Assembly (NCBI GenBank): GCA_963719275.1
Contig: CAVRBT010000010.1
Span: forward strand, 1-64,000
Origin: AC-32 sp963719275
Lineage (GTDB): Bacteria; Actinomycetota; Thermoleophilia; Gaiellales; Gaiellaceae
Direction of reading: 5' to 3'
Length of the DNA stretch: 64,000 bases
In this document: in pieces, positions 16,575-24,772 of the stretch
Position numbering within the stretch: the first letter of the stretch is position 1
Layout: every line of letters starts with the position of its first letter
Program-made: the position numbers and the translations under genes
Notes under the pieces: generated by a model
What the model saw: the letters and a program-made list of their open reading frames with translations, nothing else
What the model was told of the DNA's origin: nothing
Databases searched by the model: none

Positions 16575-18371
16575 CTAGGCCGTTACCAGCTCTGCGTCCC
16601 GCGAAGCGAGCGTTGCATAGCGGCCGCCGGCCGCGAGCAGCACCTCGTGACGGCCGATCTCGACCACGCGGCCGTGGTCCAGGACGACGATCTGGTCGGC
16701 GTCCCGCACGGTCGAGAGACGGTGCGCGATCGCGATCGTCGTCCGGCCTGCCGAGAGCCGGTCGAGCGCCTCCTGCACGAGCCGCTCGGTCTCGGTGTCC
16801 AGGGAGCTCGTCGCCTCGTCGAGCACGAGGATCGGCGGGTTCCGCAGGATCGTGCGCGCGATCGCGATGCGCTGCTTCTCGCCGCCCGAGAACCGGTAGC
16901 CGCGCTCGCCGACCACGGTGTCGTAGCCGTCGGGAAGGGCCGCGATCACATGGTGGATGCGCGCGGCCTCGGCGGCGGCTTCGATCTCCTCGTCGGTCGC
17001 GCCGGGCTTCGCGAAGCGCAGGTTCTCGCGCACCGACTCGTGGAAGAGATACGTCTCCTGCGATACGACGCCGACGAGGTCGGTCAGCGCGGCGAAGCTC
17101 AGGTTGCGCAGGTCTTCGCCGTCAATGGTGATCGAGCCGCGCGAGGCGTCGTACAGCCGCGCCGCCAGGTAGCCCAGCGTCGTCTTGCCCGAGCCCGTTT
17201 CCCCCACCAGCGCCGTCGTCGTCCCTGCCGGCACTGCGAACGAGACGTCTTGCAGCGTCCACTCCTCGCCGTAGCGGAACCAGACGTGGTCGAAGACGAC
17301 GTCGCCGGCGCGGCCGACCGCGAGCGCGTCCGGCTTCTCCTCGATGTCGACCGGCTGGTCGAGGTACTCGAAGATTCGGTCGAAAAGCGCGAGCGAGGTC
17401 TGCACGTCGAGCCCGACGCCGAGCAGCGACCCGACCGGGAAGAAGAGCCGCGTCTGCAGGGTCGTGAAGGCCACCAGCACCGGGATCGAGATCGCGCTCG
17501 AGCCGCTCGCGAGCGCGAGCCCGCCGAACCAGTACACGGCCGCGGGCATGATCGCGAAGCTGGTCTGGATCGAGGCCATCACCCAGCGGCCGGCCATGCG
17601 CTGGCGCACCTCGAGCTCGGCCAGCCGCAGCGAGTCGGACTCGAAGCGGTCGGCGAGCTCGGCGCCGCGGCCCATCGTCTTGCCGAGCAGGATCCCCGAG
17701 ACCGAGAGGGACTCCTGCACGAGGCTCGAGATGTCGGCGAGTGTCTCCTGCGTCGTCTTCGCGATCCGTCGACGCTCGTTTCCGACACGGCGTGTGAGCA
17801 GGACGAACACCGGCAGCAGCGCGAATGCGAACAGCGCAAGCTGCCAGCTGAGCAGCAGCATGCCGACCATCGTCGCGACGACCGTCGTCACGTTCGAGGC
17901 GATCGACGTGGCGGTATTGGTGACGACGCTCTGGACGCCACCGATGTCGTTCGAGATCCGCGATTGCACCTCGCCCGTGCGGGTGCGGGTGAAGAAGGCA
18001 AGCGAGAGGCGCTGCAGATGCCGGAAGACGGCGGCGCGAAGGTCGTGCATGACCCGCTGGCCGACCTGGTTCGAGAGCAGGGTCTGCACGACGCCGAGAG
18101 CGCCGGTCACGATCGCGATCGCGATCATCCCCCCGGCGGCCAGCGAGAGCTCTCTGGTGTCGTTGTTGCCGATCGCTTCGAGCACGCGCTTGAGCAGGAA
18201 GGCAGGAATGACGCCGAGCCCGGCCGTCACGACGATCAGCAGGAGCAGGCCGGCCAGGCGCACCGTGTAGGGACGGAAGAGCGGGCCGATCCGGCGCAAG
18301 TTCGCGCGGCGCTTGGCAGGGTCGGCGGGACGCTCGGGGTCTTCCCGGGACGAGTGGAAGTACATGCCCAT
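16575..18371 (-). CDS. ABC exporter, fused membrane and ATPase domains (MsbA/multidrug type)
   Basis: A 598-residue half-transporter. Residues about 35-335 hold six helices; 350-590 the ATPase with Walker A GETGSGKTT, Q-loop VSQETYLF, signature FSGGEKQRIAIART, Walker B ILVLDEATSSLD and H-loop IAHRLSTV. It should homodimerise to export lipids or drugs. TACCCT stands 7 nt before the ATG, so the transcript may be leaderless. All motifs are intact. Confidence 0.95.
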   Translation of the reverse strand: MGMYFHSSREDPERPADPAKRRANLRRIGPLFRPYTVRLAGLLLLIVVTAGLGVIPAFLLKRVLEAIGNNDTRELSLAAGGMIAIAIVTGALGVVQTLLSNQVGQRVMHDLRAAVFRHLQRLSLAFFTRTRTGEVQSRISNDIGGVQSVVTNTATSIASNVTTVVATMVGMLLLSWQLALFAFALLPVFVLLTRRVGNERRRIAKTTQETLADISSLVQESLSVSGILLGKTMGRGAELADRFESDSLRLAELEVRQRMAGRWVMASIQTSFAIMPAAVYWFGGLALASGSSAISIPVLVAFTTLQTRLFFPVGSLLGVGLDVQTSLALFDRIFEYLDQPVDIEEKPDALAVGRAGDVVFDHVWFRYGEEWTLQDVSFAVPAGTTTALVGETGSGKTTLGYLAARLYDASRGSITIDGEDLRNLSFAALTDLVGVVSQETYLFHESVRENLRFAKPGATDEEIEAAAEAARIHHVIAALPDGYDTVVGERGYRFSGGEKQRIAIARTILRNPPILVLDEATSSLDTETERLVQEALDRLSAGRTTIAIAHRLSTVRDADQIVVLDHGRVVEIGRHEVLLAAGGRYATLASRDAELVTA

Positions 18372-18378
18372 CGCGCTC

Positions 18379-18384
18379 AGGGTA
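18379..18384 (-). promoter_or_regulatory. TACCCT -10 element, leaderless ABC exporter
   Basis: On the minus strand TACCCT, 7 nt, ATG. No Shine-Dalgarno sequence is available in that interval. Confidence 0.45.
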
Positions 18385-18426
18385 CGCGGGGGAACGCGGG
18401 CGAACGAGGCGCCGATCGGGCCGCGG

Positions 18427-18759
18427 CTACTTCGGCGCTAGAGAGCGCGCGTACGAGACGCCGCGGTCGACCCAGGCGGAAAGCGCGTCGTCCGCGTCGA
18501 CCTCGCCAGACTCCAGCCGGAGCCACCCTGCCATCGCGCGGCCGCGCATCACCATCTCTTCGGCCGGCGTCGTCTGGACGAGCTGCTCCGATTCGGCAGG
18601 GTCGACACGCACGAGAATCCCGCCCTGACCGCTCGCGGCGACGGCCATGTTCCCGTTGATCAGGAACGAGAGGCCGCCGAACATCTTCTGCTCGGTAACT
18701 CCGCCTTCGGCGGCCACCAGAGCGCGGATCCGGTCGGCGAGCTCCTCGTCGTACGCCAT
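18427..18759 (-). CDS. TfoX N-terminal domain protein
   Basis: A 110-residue protein with the TfoX-N fold: DEELADRIRALVAAEGGVTE, then QKMFGGLSFLINGNMAVAAS and GILVRVDPAESEQL. In gamma-proteobacteria TfoX governs competence, but single-domain actinobacterial versions have no established role. The start at 18759 follows TAGGAT by 8 nt; the upstream in-frame ATG (18822) would run through the ribosome site of the divergent DUF1326 gene. Confidence 0.85.
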   Translation of the reverse strand: MAYDEELADRIRALVAAEGGVTEQKMFGGLSFLINGNMAVAASGQGGILVRVDPAESEQLVQTTPAEEMVMRGRAMAGWLRLESGEVDADDALSAWVDRGVSYARSLAPK

Positions 18760-18767
18760 CCGGTCCG

Positions 18768-18773
18768 ATCCTA
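18768..18773 (-). promoter_or_regulatory. TAGGAT -10 element, leaderless TfoX-N gene
   Basis: On the minus strand TAGGAT, 8 nt, ATG. It lies 60 bp from the divergent DUF1326 start. Confidence 0.45.
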
Positions 18774-18833
18774 TGCCGGTTGACCCCTTGCCGGGGAAGG
18801 CGGAAGATTGCGACTCTCGCAAAGGAGGTCGGA

Positions 18834-19436
18834 ATGTCCTGGAACCTCGCAGGAAGCTACGTCGAGACGTGCTCGTGCGAGCTGATGTGCCCGTGCAACC
18901 TCTCGTTCGACCACGGCGCCACCTATGACTACTGCCGCGTCACCTTCGTCTTCGCGATCCGCGACGGCGAGGTCGAGGGCACCGATGTGGGAGGGCTCAA
19001 CTTCGCCGCGATTGCCGATACGCCGAAGGTGATGACCGACGGGAACTGGCGCCTTGGCCTGTTCGTGGACGAGCGGGCGACGGACGAGCAGGCCGACAAG
19101 CTCGTCCAGGTCTTCAGCGGTCAGCTCGGCGGACCGATGGGCGCTCTCGCGCCGCTGGTCGGCGAGATGCTCGGCGTCGAGCGTGTGGCCATCGAGGTGC
19201 GGGACGACGGCTTGCGCCACAGCGTCCGCATCGGCGACGGGATCGACTTCGAGATCGAGGACATCGTCCCATTCGGCGTCGAGACCGGCAGACCGGTGCG
19301 CTTTGACGGGATGTTCCACCCAGCCGGCTCCGACCTCACGATGGCCGAGGCCAAGCGGTCGCGGATCAGCGCCTTCGGGATCGAGTACGAAGGCAAGACC
19401 GGGCTCTCGAAGTCCGACTTCTCCTGGGCGGCGTGA
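18834..19436 (+). CDS. DUF1326 domain protein
   Basis: A 200-residue cytoplasmic protein. The N-terminal SYVETCSCELMCPCNLSF clusters four cysteines as CSC and CPC, the family hallmark and a likely metal site. GQLGGPMGALAPLVGEM is the conserved middle. AAAGGAGG at 18821 sets the start. It overlaps the DUF2182 gene by GTGA, and this pairing recurs in other genomes as far as I know, which implies a joint function, plausibly in metal handling. No reaction has been established. Confidence 0.85.
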   Translation: MSWNLAGSYVETCSCELMCPCNLSFDHGATYDYCRVTFVFAIRDGEVEGTDVGGLNFAAIADTPKVMTDGNWRLGLFVDERATDEQADKLVQVFSGQLGGPMGALAPLVGEMLGVERVAIEVRDDGLRHSVRIGDGIDFEIEDIVPFGVETGRPVRFDGMFHPAGSDLTMAEAKRSRISAFGIEYEGKTGLSKSDFSWAA

Positions 19437-20239
19437 GCACCGCCGACGCGGGTCCGGCTCCCGCCCTCGTGGCGGCGCGCACGCGGCTCGGGCTGGTGGC
19501 GACGCTGCTCGTCCTCGCCGCGGCCGGGTGGTGGTGGACGGCCGACCAGATGCAGGGAATGGACGACGGACCGTGGACGGGACTCGGCGCGCTCGGCTGG
19601 TTCCTCGGCGTCTGGGTGGTGATGATGGCGGCGATGATGTTCCCGTCGGTCTCCCCGACGGTCGCGCTCTACGCGCGTCTTACGCGGGAGCGAGCGCCGC
19701 TCACACCGTATCTCTTCGCGGCCGGCTACCTGCTCATATGGGCCGCGGCGGGCCTGGCGGCATACGCGCTCGCTCGCGCGGGCAGCGGCGTCGCGGGCGA
19801 CGTCCTCTCCTGGGGACGCGCGGGCCGGTGGGTGGCGGGGGCGACGCTGCTCGCAGCCGCTGTCTACGAATTGACTCCGCTCAAGGACGCGTGCCTCGGG
19901 AAGTGCCGCAGCCCGCTTGGCTCGCTGCTCGGCTCGTGGCGTGGTGGCCGTACCGGCGCCGTGCGGATGGGCGCGGTGAACGGCGCGTGGTGCGTCGGTT
20001 GCTGCTGGGCACTGATGGCGTCCCTGTTCGCGCTCGGGATCATGAGCGTGGTCTGGATGGCGTTCGTCGCGGGCCTGATCGCGGTCGAGAAGACGCTCCC
20101 GTGGCGGCGGGTGGTGACCTGGGGTACGGCAGCCGTCCTGCTCGCGCTCGGCCTGCTTCTGCTGGCGGCGCCGGACACGATCCCGGCCCTGACGATTCCC
20201 GGCGGTGGCTCGATGCCCGGCATGAACATGAGCCCTTAG
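19433..20239 (+). CDS. DUF2182 predicted metal-binding membrane protein
   Basis: A 268-residue protein with about seven hydrophobic segments. The DUF2182 signature is VVMMAAMMFPSVSP in the second helix. Candidate metal ligands are the CLGKC pair, the CVGCC run in a later helix and the C-terminal MPGMNM, which is methionine-rich like copper-binding tails. Starts with GTG inside the DUF1326 stop (GTGA overlap), so the two are coupled. The histidine and methionine content suggests a soft-metal role, but this is inference. Confidence 0.85.
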   Translation: MSTADAGPAPALVAARTRLGLVATLLVLAAAGWWWTADQMQGMDDGPWTGLGALGWFLGVWVVMMAAMMFPSVSPTVALYARLTRERAPLTPYLFAAGYLLIWAAAGLAAYALARAGSGVAGDVLSWGRAGRWVAGATLLAAAVYELTPLKDACLGKCRSPLGSLLGSWRGGRTGAVRMGAVNGAWCVGCCWALMASLFALGIMSVVWMAFVAGLIAVEKTLPWRRVVTWGTAAVLLALGLLLLAAPDTIPALTIPGGGSMPGMNMSP

Positions 20240-20241
20240 CC

Positions 20242-20643
20242 GTGAGCACGATCGCCGACCTGGACGAGCTCGCGCTGGCCCTCCCCCAGGTGACCAAGGA
20301 GGTCTCCGGCGACGGCCGGCCCGCCTACAAGGTGCACGGCAAGCTCTTCTGCTGCCAGCGCAGCCGCCGGCCGGACGCCCTCGACGAGCACGGCGAGCGG
20401 CTCGACGACGTGCTCATGTTCCGCGTCGCGGACCTCGACGTGAAGGAGCTGCTGCTCTCGGACACGCGCGGGATCTACTTCACGACGCCGCACTTCGACG
20501 GCTATGCGGCGGTGCTGGTGCGGATCCCGAGCCTCGAGCGGCTCGACCGCGACGAGCTGCACGACCTCGTCGCGGAGGCGTGGCTGACGCGCGCGCAGAA
20601 GCGCCTGGCGAAGGCGTGGCTCGCCGAGACCGACTCGTCGTAA
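20242..20643 (+). CDS. MmcQ/YjbR family protein
   Basis: A 133-residue protein of the MmcQ/YjbR-like fold: IADLDELALALPQVTKEVSG, RPAYKVHGKLFCC and RGIYFTTPHFDGYAAVLVRI, ending in EAWLTRAQKRLAKAWL. These are single-domain proteins with a CyaY-like DNA-binding-type fold and no proven activity. Starts with GTG 2 bp after the DUF2182 stop, so it is the third gene of that operon. Confidence 0.8.
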   Translation: MSTIADLDELALALPQVTKEVSGDGRPAYKVHGKLFCCQRSRRPDALDEHGERLDDVLMFRVADLDVKELLLSDTRGIYFTTPHFDGYAAVLVRIPSLERLDRDELHDLVAEAWLTRAQKRLAKAWLAETDSS

Positions 20644-20645
20644 GG

Positions 20646-20980
20646 TCAGGGAGATCGCGGAGCGGTAGCCACCGGGCGCGACGACTCCCGAAGCAGCCAC
20701 GTGCCGGCGAAGGCGATCCAGGCGAAGACGACGACGGTCCCGGCTCGCGTCGCGGCGCCGTCCCCAATCACGGAGAAGACCGCGTTCGCAAGCAGGATCG
20801 CCGGAACCGTGACCAGGCTCGGCAGCCAGGCGCCGCGCCAGCCCTCGATTCGGCGGAACGCAAATGCGCAGAGGAGCGGCGCGAGCAGCAGTGCGGCAGC
20901 CGTGATGCCGGACTCGAGCTTGTGAGCGTGCGAGTGCCAGGAATCGTTCGTGCAGGCTGCGTCGATCCCGCGGCAGTCAG
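20646..20980 (-). pseudogene. DUF998-like membrane protein, 5'-truncated
   Basis: The last ~110 residues read like the C-terminal half of a DUF998 protein: DCRGIDAACTNDSWHSHAHK, then two to three hydrophobic helices to WIAFAGTWLLRES. No start is available, because upstream the frame runs antisense-like through the end of the SPW-repeat gene. The N-terminal helices are missing. Probably a remnant, although a short product from an internal start cannot be excluded. Confidence 0.5.
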
Positions 20981-21369
20981 GCAGCCGTGCCGGCAGGGTC
21001 GCGGCGATACGAGTAGCCGCCGCGCTGCTTTGTCGTGAGGCCGAGGAACACCGCGGCGAGACCGACGACCAGGTGCGGCATCCACACATTCGCGCCTTCG
21101 TCGACCAAGCCGAACAGCCACGGCGAGAGCGCGAGCAACGTGCCCGCGACGACGTCGATCAGGTTGTGCACAGCCATCGGTGCGACCTTCCAGACGCCGA
21201 GCTCGTAGTCGGTGAACAGGCTGTAGCCGATCAGCCCGATGCCGAGCACGATCGGCACGACCGTCGCGGCCGTGTGCCCCGAGAACTGGAAGATCCACGG
21301 CGCGGCGATCAGGGCGACGCCGACGATGTAGTCGAGCGGCGCGTGGAACTTCGTCGGGATGAAACGCAT
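20977..21369 (-). CDS. SPW-repeat membrane protein
   Basis: A 130-residue, four-helix membrane protein. It contains two copies of the SPW-type motif, APWIFQFSG and SPWLFGLVD, each opening a helix, with the matching P-VLGIGLIGYSLFTDYELG and HLVVGLAAVFLGLTT helices. AAAGGAG precedes the ATG. Function unknown; the family is common in actinobacteria and proteobacteria. Confidence 0.8.
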   Translation of the reverse strand: MRFIPTKFHAPLDYIVGVALIAAPWIFQFSGHTAATVVPIVLGIGLIGYSLFTDYELGVWKVAPMAVHNLIDVVAGTLLALSPWLFGLVDEGANVWMPHLVVGLAAVFLGLTTKQRGGYSYRRDPAGTAA

Positions 21370-21431
21370 TGCGGCTCCTTTCGAGACGTGCTTCCCGACT
21401 GATTCGCACGACCGCCCGGGGCGGTTCGGCT

Positions 21432-21502
21432 AGGAGGGCTTGGCGGAACGCTGCTCGCTCTCGCGGCCCGAGGGCATTGACGGTGTTTCGTCAAGCCCTC
21501 CT
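21432..21502. repeat. Palindromic repeat, copy A (REP-like, at a stop codon)
   Basis: Arms AGGAGGGCTTGGCGGAAC (21432-21449) and GTTTCGTCAAGCCCTCCT (21485-21502) are inverted with 16 of 18 positions matching. The reverse complement of this copy matches copy B at 61928 over its first 22 bases and its last 17. It touches the TAA of the carboxypeptidase gene, so it would form that gene's terminator hairpin. Confidence 0.8.
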
Positions 21503-22545
21503 TAGGCCAGGGTGCGAAAGCCGAGGTCGAGTAGCCGCCGCGCGTCCGCAGGCGCATTCGCGTCATGCAGCACGACGGCGATCACCGTGCGGCCGCCGCG
21601 CGTGGCGGAGGCGACGAGGCAGTGTCCGGCGAGCGTCGTCCAGCCGGTCTTGACGCCGTCGGCGCCGCGGTACGTCCCGATCAGCGGGTTCTTGTTCACG
21701 TAGACCTTCTCGTAAGTCGGCGCCGACCACGGGATGTGCGCGATCCGCTTCCGGACGATCGCGCGGAAGCGGGCGTCGCGGAGGGCGACCCGCGTCAGCG
21801 CTGCGAGGTCCCACGCGCTCGAGTAGTTGTCCTGGTCGATCACGCCGCTGGGCGTCGAGAAATGGCTGTCGCGGAGACCGAGCTCCCGCGCCTTCGCGTT
21901 CATCCGCGCCACGAAGGCATTGCGCGAGCCGGCCGTCGCGAGCGCGAGCGCCGCGGCGTCGTCGTTGCCCGAGTACAAGAGAAGCCCGTAGAAGAGCTTC
22001 CAGGCACGGACGCGCTCACGCGGGCGAAGACCTTCCTTCACCAGGGGAACGCGCGTGGCGGCCGGCGGGACCGTGACCAGAGCGTCCCGCGGAAGCGCTC
22101 GAAGCGCGAGCAGCGCGGTCAGGATCTTCGTCGTCGACGCGACGGGCAGCCGCCGGTGTGGGCGGCGCGCCCACAGCACGCGCCCGGTGCCTGCGTCGGC
22201 CACGATCGCGGCCCGGGCGGCTAGGCGGAGCGGGACGGTGACCGGGCCCCGCGTCCACAGCAGCGTCTCGGGCTGCACCGGCTTGCGCACCGGGGCGACG
22301 GAAGCAGTGCCGCCGTGCCTAGGCCGAACTGCGGAAGTGGCGCGGGCGGACGAGTGCATGTGCGAGACGATCACCGCCGCCACTCCGGCGGCGGCCACGA
22401 CGAGCACAAACGCAGCAGCACGCGTGCGCCGTCGCCGCCGCCCACGCCGGACCACGGGCGTCAAAACGCCTGACGGGACACGCGGCTCCTCCGCCACGAT
22501 TTCGAACGTACCACCGCGAAGACCCAACTCTTGCAATCTCCGCAC
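21502..22545 (-). CDS. D-alanyl-D-alanine carboxypeptidase (S11 family)
   Basis: A 347-residue peptidoglycan-trimming penicillin-binding protein. A basic run (RRGRRRRR) and one helix at residues 44-60 anchor it to the membrane. The active-site motifs are STTK (137-140, catalytic Ser137), SGN (192-194) and KTG (299-301). The domain covers only the catalytic S11 part, without the C-terminal beta domain of PBP5. The GTG start lies 21 bp from the divergent oxidase start, sharing an AT-rich promoter. Its stop joins repeat copy A. Confidence 0.9.
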   Translation of the reverse strand: MRRLQELGLRGGTFEIVAEEPRVPSGVLTPVVRRGRRRRRTRAAAFVLVVAAAGVAAVIVSHMHSSARATSAVRPRHGGTASVAPVRKPVQPETLLWTRGPVTVPLRLAARAAIVADAGTGRVLWARRPHRRLPVASTTKILTALLALRALPRDALVTVPPAATRVPLVKEGLRPRERVRAWKLFYGLLLYSGNDDAAALALATAGSRNAFVARMNAKARELGLRDSHFSTPSGVIDQDNYSSAWDLAALTRVALRDARFRAIVRKRIAHIPWSAPTYEKVYVNKNPLIGTYRGADGVKTGWTTLAGHCLVASATRGGRTVIAVVLHDANAPADARRLLDLGFRTLA

Positions 22546-22560
22546 TCTCGAAACTATTCT
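22531..22560 (+). promoter_or_regulatory. Promoter of the multicopper oxidase operon
   Basis: TTGCAA (22531-22536), 18 nt, TATTCT (22555-22560), then 6 nt to the GTG at 22567. The spacing puts the transcript start at the initiation codon. On the other strand AATAGT stands 7 nt before the carboxypeptidase GTG, so the two leaderless promoters overlap. Confidence 0.55.
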
Positions 22561-22566
22561 TTAGGA

Positions 22567-23571
22567 GTGGCTAAATCGCGCGTGACGCGGCGCCAGCTAC
22601 TGGCGGCAACCGCGCCGGCCGTCGCAGCGGTGCCGCTGGCCAAGCTGGCGCTGGACAAGCCGGCCCAGGCTGCGACCCCACACGTGCACTACCCCGGAAT
22701 GGCCATGGCCGAGCCGACCCACGCCGCGATGAGCGGCCACGAGGTTCCGGCGCCCGGCGGGCCGAGGGCGCTCGACGCGCTCCTTCACCCCCCGCCCGCG
22801 CTCGCGCACAAGCCCGGCCGCGTGCGCGGATACGAGGTCACGGCGGTCGACCGCGAGATCGAGGTGGCCAAGGGCGTGTTCTTCAACGCCTGGACGTACA
22901 ACGGGACCGTCCCGGGCCCGGTCCTCCGCGCGACCGAGGACGACCTGCTGCGGGTGAACTTCACAAACGCCGGCTCCCACCCGCACACCATCCACTTCCA
23001 CGGCATCCACCCGGCCGGCATGGACGGCGTCTTCGAGATCGTCGAGCCGGGTGGGAGCTTCACCTACGAGTTCCCCGCGCGCCCGTACGGGATGCACCTC
23101 TACCACTGTCATGCAACGCCGCTGAAGAAGCACATCGCGAAGGGACTCTACGGCGCCTTCATCATCGACCCGCCGGAGCCGCGCCCGCCCGCGCAGGAGC
23201 TGGTGATGGTCCTGACCGGCTTCGACACCGACGGCGACGGCGAGAACAACTTCTACGGCGTCAACGGGCCCGCCTTCTACTACGCGAAGTACCCGATCCG
23301 CGTGCGGCGCTCGCAGACGGTGCGGATCTACCTGGCGAACCTGACCGAGTTCGACCTGATCAACTCGCTCCACCTGCACGGCGAGTTCTTCCGCTACTAC
23401 CCGACCGGCACGTCCGACCACTTCGAGTACACGGACACGGTCATGCTCTGCCAGGGCCAGCGCGGGATCATCGAGATCGACTTCGCTCACACCGGGCGGT
23501 TCATGTTCCACGCCCACCAGTCGGAGTTCACGGAGCTCGGCTGGATGGGGTTCTTCGAGGTCGTCGACTGA
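22567..23571 (+). CDS. Two-domain multicopper oxidase, Tat-exported
   Basis: A 334-residue extracytoplasmic copper oxidase. TRRQLLAATAPAVAAV is a twin-arginine signal. A Met/His-rich stretch (residues 39-59, HVHYPGMAM and onward) follows. Copper ligands are HPHTIHFHG (138-146), YHCHATPLKKH (179-189, Cys181 of the type 1 site), LHLHGE (268-273) and FMFHAHQSEF (312-321). The type 1 cysteine is only in domain 1, so three subunits would build the trinuclear sites, as in two-domain laccases and nitrite-reductase relatives. It is first in an operon with a ZIP permease and a DtxR regulator, suggesting metal (Fe or Mn) oxidation rather than phenol oxidation. Confidence 0.9.
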   Translation: MAKSRVTRRQLLAATAPAVAAVPLAKLALDKPAQAATPHVHYPGMAMAEPTHAAMSGHEVPAPGGPRALDALLHPPPALAHKPGRVRGYEVTAVDREIEVAKGVFFNAWTYNGTVPGPVLRATEDDLLRVNFTNAGSHPHTIHFHGIHPAGMDGVFEIVEPGGSFTYEFPARPYGMHLYHCHATPLKKHIAKGLYGAFIIDPPEPRPPAQELVMVLTGFDTDGDGENNFYGVNGPAFYYAKYPIRVRRSQTVRIYLANLTEFDLINSLHLHGEFFRYYPTGTSDHFEYTDTVMLCQGQRGIIEIDFAHTGRFMFHAHQSEFTELGWMGFFEVVD

Positions 23572-24770
23572 TGGACTCGGCGGCGCACGAGCTCCCGCGC
23601 GGCTGGCGGTTCTGGGCGCTCCTGCCGCTGCTGCTGCTCGTCGGCGCGGTGGCGATCTTCGCGGCGAGCGGGACGACGCTGCTCGACCTGGTCGGGCGCG
23701 CGCCCCCGCCCGCTGACCAGTTCGACATCCGGCGGGTCGAGTTCAAGCCGGGCGAGATCCGGATCCACGTGACGAACCCGCAGCGGCAGGAGCTGACGAT
23801 CGCGACCGTCACGGTGGACGACGCGATCGTGCCGTACAACGTCGACGGGCCGGCCACGCTCGGCCGGCTGCGCTCGAGCACGATCGTCGTCCCGTTCGGA
23901 TGGGTCGAGGACGACCCCTACAGCGTCGGCGTGACGAGCTCGAGCGGGATCCAGACGACGTTCGACGTCCCCGCCGCAGTCGAGGCGCGAGGCGCATCAC
24001 CGCGCGGGTTCCTGGGCTACGCGGTGATCGGCTTGCTCGTCGGGGTCGTGCCGGTCGCACTGGGTCTCGGCTGGCTGCCTTCCCTTCGCGGCAGCGGCTC
24101 GGCCTGGGTGGCGGGGTTCATGGCGCTGACCGCGGGGCTGCTCAGCTTCCTCGCGGTCGACGCGCTGACCGAGGCGCTCGACCTGCAGGCCGGCCTTCCG
24201 AGCGGCTTCCAGGGCCCCGGGCTGATCCTTCTCGGCGTCGCTGCGAGCTACCTTGGGCTCACGTTCGTCGCCCAGCGCTTCTCGGCCGCCCGCGGGCGCG
24301 AGCGGAGCGCGCCGCTCGAAGGCGTCGCCCTGGCGACGCTCGTGGCGATCGGGATCGGGCTGCACAACCTCGGCGAGGGGCTGGCGATCGGCTCCTCGAT
24401 CGCCCTCGGCGAGCTCGCCCTCGGCACGTTCCTGATCGTCGGGTTCATGGTGCACAACGTTACGGAAGGCCTCGGGATCGCGGCGCCGATCGCCGACGGC
24501 GCGCGGGTAAGCCTCGGCCGGCTGGCGGTGCTGGCGCTGGTCGCGGGCGCGCCGGCGATCGTCGGCGCCTGGATCGGCGGGTTCATCACGAGCGACGTCC
24601 TCGGCGTGCTGTTCTTCGCGCTCGCGGTGGGCGCGGCCCTGCAGGTGGTGGTCGAGGTCGGCCGCTACGTGGCGCGCCGCGCGCCCGGGGGACTCCGCTC
24701 AGGCCCGGTGATCGGCGGCTACCTCGCCGGAATCGCCGTGATGTACGTCACCGGACTGCTGGTGGCCTGA
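23571..24770 (+). CDS. ZIP-family metal permease with extra extracytoplasmic domain
   Basis: A 399-residue protein. Residues 12-32 are a membrane anchor. Residues 50-135 form a beta-rich domain of cupredoxin or Ig type (FKPGEIRIHVTNPQRQELTI) outside the membrane. Residues 145-399 form the ZIP channel with metal sites HNLGEG (265-270) and HNVTEG (295-300). ZIP proteins carry Zn, Fe or Mn inward. The added domain is unusual and may receive metal from the oxidase. It overlaps the oxidase stop by one base. Confidence 0.85.
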   Translation: MDSAAHELPRGWRFWALLPLLLLVGAVAIFAASGTTLLDLVGRAPPPADQFDIRRVEFKPGEIRIHVTNPQRQELTIATVTVDDAIVPYNVDGPATLGRLRSSTIVVPFGWVEDDPYSVGVTSSSGIQTTFDVPAAVEARGASPRGFLGYAVIGLLVGVVPVALGLGWLPSLRGSGSAWVAGFMALTAGLLSFLAVDALTEALDLQAGLPSGFQGPGLILLGVAASYLGLTFVAQRFSAARGRERSAPLEGVALATLVAIGIGLHNLGEGLAIGSSIALGELALGTFLIVGFMVHNVTEGLGIAAPIADGARVSLGRLAVLALVAGAPAIVGAWIGGFITSDVLGVLFFALAVGAALQVVVEVGRYVARRAPGGLRSGPVIGGYLAGIAVMYVTGLLVA

Positions 24771-24772
24771 GC

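Noticed and set aside
16647..18659. A 670-codon plus-strand frame
   Set aside because: It is the antisense of an ABC exporter with all motifs intact; the composition (Arg, Asp, Ala, Val, Glu) is typical of GC-rich shadow frames.
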